A DNA stretch of 14,612 nucleotides from Promethearchaeota archaeon (GTDB lineage Archaea > Asgardarchaeota > Lokiarchaeia > Sigyniarchaeales > SOKP01). The stretch is from positions 1-14,612 of the forward strand of contig JAGXNU010000029.1 of assembly GCA_019894815.1 (NCBI GenBank), in the 5' to 3' direction. The position numbers and the translations under genes are program-made. Positions 1 through 5,009 of this stretch are shown here, one piece after another. Numbering within the stretch: position 1 is the stretch's first letter; every line of letters begins with the position of its first letter. The notes under the pieces were generated by a model, which did not search any database, was not told the DNA's origin, and was given only the letters and a program-made list of their open reading frames with translations.

Positions 1-53
1 GGTCAGACAGGATGTACTCTGGAGGTTCGTGGGCTCGAATCCCACCATCGGCA
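1..53 (+). tRNA. 3' part of a tRNA, probably class II (Leu-like), cut by window edge
   Basis: A T-arm is clear: stem GTGGG (29-33), seven-base loop CTCGAAT (34-40), stem CCCAC (41-45). It is followed by seven bases of acceptor strand CATCGGC (46-52) and discriminator A (53); CCA is not encoded. Before the T-arm, CTC-TG-GAG followed by GTTC (17-28) looks like the extra variable stem of class II tRNAs, which in archaea are Leu and Ser. Discriminator A favours Leu over Ser, whose archaeal discriminator is usually G. CAG at 4-6 preceded by T would be a Leu anticodon, but the flanking bases do not form a good anticodon stem, so an intron or another anticodon is possible. The 5' half lies outside the window. 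Confidence 0.75.
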
Positions 54-60
54 TTTTCAC

Positions 61-66
61 TTTTTT
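61..66 (+). terminator. T-run after the tRNA
   Basis: A run of six T follows eight bases after the tRNA discriminator. Short T-tracts of this kind end archaeal transcription without a hairpin. It lies between the tRNA and the convergent minus-strand gene that ends at 113. Confidence 0.4.
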
Positions 67-112
67 ATTCATATAATTACTTCATGATATTTAAAATATT
101 TATTGAATCATA

Positions 113-937
113 TCACTTTGAATGACGTTTTTCTTTTACTAGCGTTCCTCCAGCTCGAGATAACGCTTTAGACTTAAAAGCAGTCTGAAATCCCGGTTTG
201 TAATTCATGTATTTTGGGATTGGATATCTCAACCCTCCTTGATGGGTACCTTTAAGACCTTCAACTAACAGCTCAAGCTTGCTTTTTGGGATGGAAAACA
301 TGACCTCATCATCCTCAGCGCCACCCCATACTCTATCTCCATTCCCTAAAATTACCAATTGAGGTTTATCTGTTTTAAAGGTTTTTATGACTCCTTCATG
401 GCATGAACCTGCTCTTCCTGAAGAAGTAAAATCCATTATTCCACCTTCAATAAAGAGATATGATTGAATCAATCGAGTAGATTGTGCGGGATTGCAATAT
501 ATTTGTACGATGTCAGGTATTATTTTCGTTCGGGTTAAAGGTGATATAATTATTCCGATATATTCTTCTGGAAGAAATTTTAACTGTTTACTCCATTCTT
601 GGGCAATTTCTATATTTTTTGAATACAATCCAATACTAAACTTGTTAGCAAATTCAATCGTCTCATCGTTCATTGGATCCCAGTTATACATCGCTCGGGC
701 AACCTTACAAACACAATCATCTGAAGTAACAGCAATAGTCCAACCATAAGTTCTAGCCATTTTAAAATTTTGACAGATAAAATTCTGTAGTTTTAAGTCG
801 ATATGGGGTTGTTTGCATCCCTTAGGAATCTCCGAAATGTCTTTAATTAACTTGATTGCTATAGGAAAAGTTGATGGGCGCAAGTACTTCTCAAATTCCT
901 TTCCTAAATCTTGAAATTTCTTGAGGTTTTCAATCAT
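113..937 (-). CDS. DUF169 family protein
   Basis: This 274-residue soluble protein resembles the DUF169 family (COG2043), which is common in methanogens, other archaea and anaerobic bacteria and has no firmly assigned biochemical role. The recognisable block is residues 53-77, where ICQNF leads into ARTYGWTIAVTSDD and then a Cys-Val-Cys pair (Cys75, Cys77). Further conserved-looking elements are an IYCNPAQ segment near residue 147 and a GRAGSCHEG segment near residue 180. Several cysteines at such spots would suit binding of a metal or cofactor, but this is inference. There is no signal peptide or membrane segment. The ATG at 937 is preceded by a TATA-like element at about -24 to -33 and no clear ribosome binding site, which suits a leaderless transcript. 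The gene is transcribed away from the toxin-antitoxin pair and convergent with the tRNA. Confidence 0.85.
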   Translation of the reverse strand: MIENLKKFQDLGKEFEKYLRPSTFPIAIKLIKDISEIPKGCKQPHIDLKLQNFICQNFKMARTYGWTIAVTSDDCVCKVARAMYNWDPMNDETIEFANKFSIGLYSKNIEIAQEWSKQLKFLPEEYIGIIISPLTRTKIIPDIVQIYCNPAQSTRLIQSYLFIEGGIMDFTSSGRAGSCHEGVIKTFKTDKPQLVILGNGDRVWGGAEDDEVMFSIPKSKLELLVEGLKGTHQGGLRYPIPKYMNYKPGFQTAFKSKALSRAGGTLVKEKRHSK

Positions 938-960
938 AATTGATTACATATCTTCAAATA

Positions 961-970
961 AAATATAGCT
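961..970 (-). promoter_or_regulatory. TATA-like element for the DUF169 gene
   Basis: Read on the minus strand this is AGCTATATTT, lying about 24-33 bases before the ATG at 937. That is the distance expected for an archaeal TATA box giving a leaderless message. The A+T-rich background makes chance matches common. Confidence 0.35.
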
Positions 971-1011
971 AAAAAATTTTTTCAAGAATATATTTCAAAA
1001 ATATAGAAACC

Positions 1012-1024
1012 AAAAAATTTATAG
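1012..1024 (+). promoter_or_regulatory. TATA-like element for the toxin-antitoxin operon
   Basis: AAAAAATTTATAG has the purine-rich BRE plus TTTATA form of archaeal promoters. It would start transcription near 1045-1050, leaving a leader of roughly 30 bases that contains the Shine-Dalgarno site before the antitoxin gene. Confidence 0.35.
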
Positions 1025-1077
1025 AGATCGAGGTTATATATCCTAATAGATTCTTTGATTAAGTGAGGTTAATACTC

Positions 1078-1263
1078 ATGGTACCAGAAAAGGAAATTAT
1101 TATAGAAATGATAAAAACTTTTCCTAATGATGTAAGCATGGAAGATATAATTGAAGCAATATATGTAAGACAAAAAATACAGAAGGGATTAAAGGATTCT
1201 GAAGAAGGAAGATTATTCACACATGAAGAAGCTAAAGAGCGTTTAGCAAAATGGTTGAATTAA
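1078..1263 (+). CDS. antitoxin of a ParE-type toxin-antitoxin pair
   Basis: This small acidic, mainly helical protein (61 residues) has a short helix-rich N-terminus (residues 1-35) followed by a C-terminal stretch FTHEEAKERLAKWLN. That layout is typical of small antitoxins encoded directly upstream of ParE/RelE toxins; many relatives end in a similar HEE(A/V)KxRLxKWL tail. The antitoxin is expected to bind and neutralise the toxin and to help repress the operon. ATG 1078 is chosen because GAGG at 1065-1068 is correctly spaced from it. An upstream GTG at 1063 would add five residues but would have its start overlapping that site. Its last codons overlap the ATG (1251) of the toxin reading frame, as is usual for translationally coupled pairs. 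Confidence 0.75.
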   Translation: MVPEKEIIIEMIKTFPNDVSMEDIIEAIYVRQKIQKGLKDSEEGRLFTHEEAKERLAKWLN

Positions 1264-1534
1264 ATGGACAAACAATGCCCTTGAAGAAATAGACAATATT
1301 GCTAATTATATCTCAAAGGATTCACCTAAGTATGCCCAAATTTTAGTAAAACAGATTTATGAAATGATAAGTCATTTAAAACAATTTCCTAAGTTTGGGA
1401 GAAAAGTTCCAGAATATAATAATCCTAATTTGAGAGAAATTCTTTACAATAATTATCGCATTGTTTATTTGGTTAAAGATCCGTATTTAGAAATTATTTC
1501 TGTTATTCATGGAAGCCGAAGACTTAATCTCTAA
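1251..1534 (+). pseudogene. ParE/RelE-type toxin gene with a 5' one-base frameshift
   Basis: From 1265 to the stop at 1532-1534 the frame encodes a nearly complete ParE-type toxin. It begins WTNNALEEIDNIANYISKDS, then has LKQFPKFGRKVPE, NLREI, YRIVYLV and finally VIHGSRRLNL, the conserved core and C-terminal HGSRRL of the family. ParE-family proteins act on gyrase, and related RelE proteins cut mRNA. No normal start codon lies in this frame before 1364. The expected start, ATG 1251 overlapping the antitoxin end, reads M-V-E-L and then leaves frame; stepping back one base at 1262 gives M-V-E-L-K-W-T-N, a normal ParE N-terminus of about 94 residues in all. One A thus appears missing from the A-run at 1262-1264. 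The cause could be true inactivation, an assembly error, recoding, or initiation at ATT 1259. Confidence 0.75.
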
Positions 1535-1597
1535 TTTTTATATTTTTTGACAAAGAAGTATAGATTGTTGATATCGAGTGAATTAAATTTAAAAACG

Positions 1598-1661
1598 AAA
1601 TCTACCTATCAGGGGATAGCAGCATTTCCAATGGTAGGTCTTAAGATGCCCGAATAACCTA
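1598..1661 (+). other. possible structured RNA or leader in the gap before nnr
   Basis: The 226-base gap 1535-1760 has no gene that I can support. Within it is a GC-richer island. CTATC (1606-1610) can pair with GATAG (1615-1619) as a short hairpin. CTACC (1602-1606) can pair with GGTAG (1633-1637). TAGGT (1635-1639) could instead pair with ACCTA (1657-1661) or ACCTA (1604-1608). These alternatives are mutually exclusive, as in a switch, but stems this short can arise by chance and I recognise no known RNA family. The remainder of the gap is A/T-rich promoter-like sequence. Confidence 0.2.
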
Positions 1662-1760
1662 ATTTTATTCAATTAGTATTGAAATAATTATAACCTATTT
1701 TTTTTTATTCAAAACAAAACCTAAAATTTTTTTTATCTCAATATCTTAAAATTAATTGTT

Positions 1761-3326
1761 ATGGAGAGATATGTATCTGAAAAAATCACATCCGAAGAGT
1801 TATCGATTTTGGATAACAACTCAGAGTGGTTAGGAATTGACAAGAGCCTATTAATGGAATGTGCGGGGTATTCTTTTACCACGGAAATTATAGATAGATA
1901 TCAATTAAACAAAAATACAAATGTAGTGATTTTCGCGGGAACTGGTAATAATGGCGGAGATGGCTTTGTCGTTGCTAGACATTTGGCATCCCAAGGTATT
2001 CCAGTGTTCGTATTATTACTGGGGAGTCCTGATAAAATTAGAACAAGGGAATCAAAATCGAATTGGGATGTTTTACTAAATTTGGAGCATTCTATTAAAC
2101 GAAAAATCATAACGGATTCAAAGAATTTGGTAAAAATAAAAGATTTCATTAAGAATGATTTGAAATATCGAGTTATTATTGATGGATTATTGGGAACGGG
2201 AATTCAAGGAAAAATACGAGAGCCTATCTCTTCTTGCATCACCATGATAAACGCATTAAAAAAAGAGAATAGTCGTTTTAATGTTGTATCAATCGACGTT
2301 CCCTCAGGAATGGACCCTAATAGTGGAAAGATAAATGATATGGCTGTAAAAGCAGATTTAGTGATTACGTTTCACAGGAAAAAAGCAGGATTTAAATCAT
2401 CAAATAATTCTATAAAAGAAGTTATTGTAAAACCAATAGGAATACCTATAGAAGCAAGTATTGTTGTAGGACGAGGAGATTTGTTACCAACACTGAAGAA
2501 GCGACAAAAGGACAATCATAAAGGACAATTTGGAAAGATTTTAGTCATTGGAGGATCAAAAAATTATACTGGTGCTCCCGCTTACTCATCCATGACTGCT
2601 ATTCAATTTGGATGTGATTTAGTCATTACTTACGTACCTGATGTTATTTCTAACGTATTAAGGAGTTACTCACCTGACATGATCGTGAGAAGTAATCATG
2701 GGGATTGGCTTAATATGGATTCATTTGAAGAGATTAAATGGCTAATTGATTGGGCCGAATGCGTATTGATTGGTCCGGGGTTAGGAACTGAATCACAAAC
2801 CGAAAAATTATTGGTAAATTTATTGCGAATTCTAGTAGAAAACAACAAGAAATTTGTATTGGACGCAGATGCTCTGAAATTTATTAAGGATCATTTAGAG
2901 ATAATAAAGGGATCACAGTGCATCTTAACGCCTCATGAGGGAGAATTGAAAATTATGACTGGAATTAATTTACCCCCCCATGATGAAGTGGAGAATCGCG
3001 GAAAAATTCTACATGATCTGGCGAAAAAGTTAGATGTTACTTTAATACTCAAAGGTTCTATTGATTATATAGCTTCTAAAAGTAAAATTAAAATAAATAA
3101 AACGGGTTGTCCTGAAATGTCAATAGGAGGTACTGGTGACGTTCTATCAGGACTTTGTGCTTGCTTCTTGGGAACGGGAAATGAAATATTTCAATCAGCT
3201 TGTTCAGCAGCATTCTTGAATGGGTATATAGGTGAACATTGCAAATCTGTTATCGGTCCACGATTCACAGCCATGGATATGATTGGAGCTATAAATGAAG
3301 TGATTTTAAAGTTAAAAAAAACTTAG
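1761..3326 (+). CDS. nnr: bifunctional NAD(P)H-hydrate epimerase / ADP-dependent NAD(P)H-hydrate dehydratase
   Basis: This 521-residue enzyme repairs damaged (hydrated) NADH and NADPH in the cytoplasm. The N-terminal YjeF_N epimerase half (about residues 1-225) interconverts the R and S hydrates and carries AGTGNNGGDG at 59-68 and IDGLLGTGIQG near 140. The C-terminal ribokinase-like dehydratase half (about 245-521) restores the S form at the expense of ADP. Its signature elements are GQFGKILVIGGS at 255-266, GPGLG at 338-342, LDADAL near 372, LTPHEGEL at 389-396 and GGTGDVLSG from 456, with Asp460 in the catalytic position. Both halves look complete and the length is normal for the fused form found in bacteria and archaea. 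ATG 1761 has no Shine-Dalgarno site and is preceded by an A/T-rich tract, so a leaderless or near-leaderless transcript is likely. It stands alone, with 226 bases before it and 168 after. Confidence 0.95.
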   Translation: MERYVSEKITSEELSILDNNSEWLGIDKSLLMECAGYSFTTEIIDRYQLNKNTNVVIFAGTGNNGGDGFVVARHLASQGIPVFVLLLGSPDKIRTRESKSNWDVLLNLEHSIKRKIITDSKNLVKIKDFIKNDLKYRVIIDGLLGTGIQGKIREPISSCITMINALKKENSRFNVVSIDVPSGMDPNSGKINDMAVKADLVITFHRKKAGFKSSNNSIKEVIVKPIGIPIEASIVVGRGDLLPTLKKRQKDNHKGQFGKILVIGGSKNYTGAPAYSSMTAIQFGCDLVITYVPDVISNVLRSYSPDMIVRSNHGDWLNMDSFEEIKWLIDWAECVLIGPGLGTESQTEKLLVNLLRILVENNKKFVLDADALKFIKDHLEIIKGSQCILTPHEGELKIMTGINLPPHDEVENRGKILHDLAKKLDVTLILKGSIDYIASKSKIKINKTGCPEMSIGGTGDVLSGLCACFLGTGNEIFQSACSAAFLNGYIGEHCKSVIGPRFTAMDMIGAINEVILKLKKT

Positions 3327-3479
3327 AAGAAAAAAAGAAATTTTTCACTCCAACTTGTTTATTCTTACGATACAAATTTATTTTGTTTAATAAAAATTTA
3401 TTAACATTAACTTTTGTTATTATTATAAGAATATATTAATTAACTTAATTATTGAAATAAAAGGTAGAGATTACATTAT

Positions 3480-3486
3480 AGGTGAT
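3480..3486 (+). promoter_or_regulatory. Shine-Dalgarno site selecting a GTG start
   Basis: AGGTGAT is a strong archaeal Shine-Dalgarno sequence, complementary to the 16S rRNA 3' end, eight bases before GTG 3495. It fixes that non-ATG codon as the start of the gelsolin-domain gene. Confidence 0.7.
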
Positions 3487-3494
3487 TAGATTAA

Positions 3495-4334
3495 GTGCAA
3501 GTCTTTAAGATTAATCTCGACGGTACAACAACTGAAATAAAAACGCAAGGACCAATAAAAGATGTTTTAAAAACAGATGAAAGTTATATTTTAGTTGCTG
3601 ACGAAGTCAGAAAGGTCTTTTTATGGAAGGGATTGGCAAGTAGCGTGAGATCAAAGTTTATAGGCGCGAAGAGGAGTCAAGAAATTCGTGGACAAGTAGG
3701 CATGCACTTTGCAGTTGTTCCGCTTGATGAAGCGGAAGAAACACAAGAATTTCTTACTCTAATTGGGGGAAAAACAGAGGGCGGAATAGCTCAAGAAATT
3801 AGATCCGACGCTCCAACAACAGTTAACGGTCCATCAGTTCATCCTTTAAGAGATAAAGATCCATTCGGAGTTCCCAAACCAGCAGCAGGAATGAATATTG
3901 GGGGTTCTAAGAATAGATCTTCTCAAAATACGGGGCCTCTATATAAGGGTCAAGGTTCTTTCTCAACCATGATGCAAGAGGAAAGTCATGTGAATTATGA
4001 ACAAATCATGAAAAAACTCGAAGAAATCAAGATTCCTGATGGTTTTGAGAGAGAAATTATAATTATCGGGAACAACGCGTATTCAGTTGTTGAAAAAGTG
4101 CAATCTTTTCTGGGAAAAAAGGAAGTCACCAAAGAAATATCAAGGGTAGGCACAATTCCAGAAGGTGTGTTCTTTGCTGAAGATTATTCCCCTAGGATTT
4201 TATCTGAAAATGGAAAAATATTAGCTATTGAATTTTTAAAGCGCATTGGAGGGCCAACCGATGCAAAAATGGAATTTAAGAGTAAGAAAGAAATTCTTAA
4301 AGACCAGATAAAGACGCAGCTTGAAGGAAATTAA
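3495..4334 (+). CDS. gelsolin-domain protein (Asgard gelsolin-like) with unknown C-terminal domain
   Basis: Residues about 18-95 form one gelsolin/villin-type repeat: SYILVADEVRKVFLWKG (30-46) matches the core strand and WKG turn of the fold, followed by a helix with RSKFIGAKRSQEIRG and the closing EFLTLIGG. Gelsolins bind, sever or cap actin filaments, often under calcium control, and Asgard members with one or two domains are reported to act on actin. Residues about 100-170 are a low-complexity Gly/Pro/Ser/Asn linker. Residues about 170-279 form a second compact alpha/beta region (KKLEEIKIPDGFEREIIIIG onward, then a SFLGKKEV and EGVFFAED stretch) that I cannot assign; it could be a very divergent second gelsolin repeat. 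No signal peptide or membrane segment. Translation starts at GTG with a strong AGGTGAT site. A poly-T tract lies just after the stop. The actin-like gene at 10906 is a possible partner. Confidence 0.8.
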   Translation: MQVFKINLDGTTTEIKTQGPIKDVLKTDESYILVADEVRKVFLWKGLASSVRSKFIGAKRSQEIRGQVGMHFAVVPLDEAEETQEFLTLIGGKTEGGIAQEIRSDAPTTVNGPSVHPLRDKDPFGVPKPAAGMNIGGSKNRSSQNTGPLYKGQGSFSTMMQEESHVNYEQIMKKLEEIKIPDGFEREIIIIGNNAYSVVEKVQSFLGKKEVTKEISRVGTIPEGVFFAEDYSPRILSENGKILAIEFLKRIGGPTDAKMEFKSKKEILKDQIKTQLEGN

Positions 4335-4340
4335 TATCCT

Positions 4341-4348
4341 CTTTTTTT
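4341..4348 (+). terminator. T-run after gelsolin-domain gene
   Basis: CTTTTTTT begins seven bases after the stop codon of the gelsolin-domain gene, a usual archaeal oligo-T terminator. It supports separate transcription of the Roadblock gene downstream. Confidence 0.45.
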
Positions 4349-4512
4349 ATATATCTTAGTTTCTAATTTTTGAAATTTAATTTTAGTAAATTCTAGAACG
4401 TTGAACGTTGATTTTATTGATTATCTAACAATAATTTTAAATGTCTGAAGTATATTATTATAATTAATCGATAGAAAAAATAATTATCAATTACCAATGA
4501 AAGGGACGAAAC

Positions 4513-4902
4513 ATGAGTAATTTAACGCAAGATGAAGCCCATAATTTATCATTATTCTTAGGTAATATAACTGAACATACGGAATTAGAAGCATTAGCAC
4601 TCATTACTCGCGAGGGCTTGCGACTTGCATTTTCTTGCATTCCAGAGTATAACGTTGATCCTGATTTATTCTCAAGCTTATCAGCGGTTGTAATGCAAAG
4701 TGGACAAGATTCAATTGAATCATTAGGTTTCAATAATCTTCTTGAAGTGGTTTTAAGAGGTGGTGATGCGTTCATTATCTTGAGTTCGGCAGGGAGATTT
4801 TTCTTAATGGGAGCAAGTCGTAAAATAGAAGATCTAGGTAAGATCGTGACTGTCTTTAGATACTACGCACAAGAAATCTCTAAACGATACCCCATGACGT
4901 AG
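4513..4902 (+). CDS. Roadblock/LC7 domain protein
   Basis: This 129-residue single-domain protein has the Roadblock/LC7 (MglB-like) pattern. A first helix (residues 5-20) is followed by the strand ALALITREGLRLAFS (about 28-42), a helix containing SLSAVVMQSGQDSIESLG, the strand pair LLEVVLRGGDAFIILSSAGRFFLMGAS (about 75-101) and a C-terminal helix ending in AQEISKRYP. Such proteins dimerise and act as platforms or activating proteins for Ras-like, MglA or Rag GTPases; Asgard genomes carry many of them. No GTPase gene is present in this window, so the partner must be encoded elsewhere. ATG 4513 has a purine-rich AAGGGA upstream at normal spacing. The gene has a 178-base leader region before it and 107 bases after it, so it is probably transcribed alone. 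Confidence 0.88.
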   Translation: MSNLTQDEAHNLSLFLGNITEHTELEALALITREGLRLAFSCIPEYNVDPDLFSSLSAVVMQSGQDSIESLGFNNLLEVVLRGGDAFIILSSAGRFFLMGASRKIEDLGKIVTVFRYYAQEISKRYPMT

Positions 4903-4971
4903 CGTTTTCATGTAATACTTTCATAAATTGGATAAATGATTATAATGAATATTCCTTTCAGTATCACATTA

Positions 4972-4981
4972 TTTTATATTA
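4972..4981 (+). promoter_or_regulatory. TATA-like element for the vWA-domain gene
   Basis: TTTTATATTA lies about 29-38 bases before ATG 5010, a plausible archaeal TATA box giving a very short leader. A weak AGGT at 4996-4999 could serve as ribosome binding site. Confidence 0.35.
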
Positions 4982-5009
4982 ATAAATCGAGAAATAGGTA
5001 TGAAATAGA

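Noticed and set aside
492..749. Plus-strand open frame inside the DUF169 gene
   Set aside because: It lies wholly opposite a gene with family motifs and has no ribosome binding site or recognisable product.
1259..1265. Programmed -1 slippery heptamer in the toxin gene
   Set aside because: A-TTA-AAT does not fit the X-XXY-YYZ pattern and re-pairing of the TTA tRNA on ATT would be poor; a lost base is simpler.
4396..4409. Tandem GAACGTT GAACGTT upstream of the Roadblock gene, considered as an operator
   Set aside because: It is only two 7-base copies and is about 100 bases before the start codon, with no second site to support regulatory meaning.
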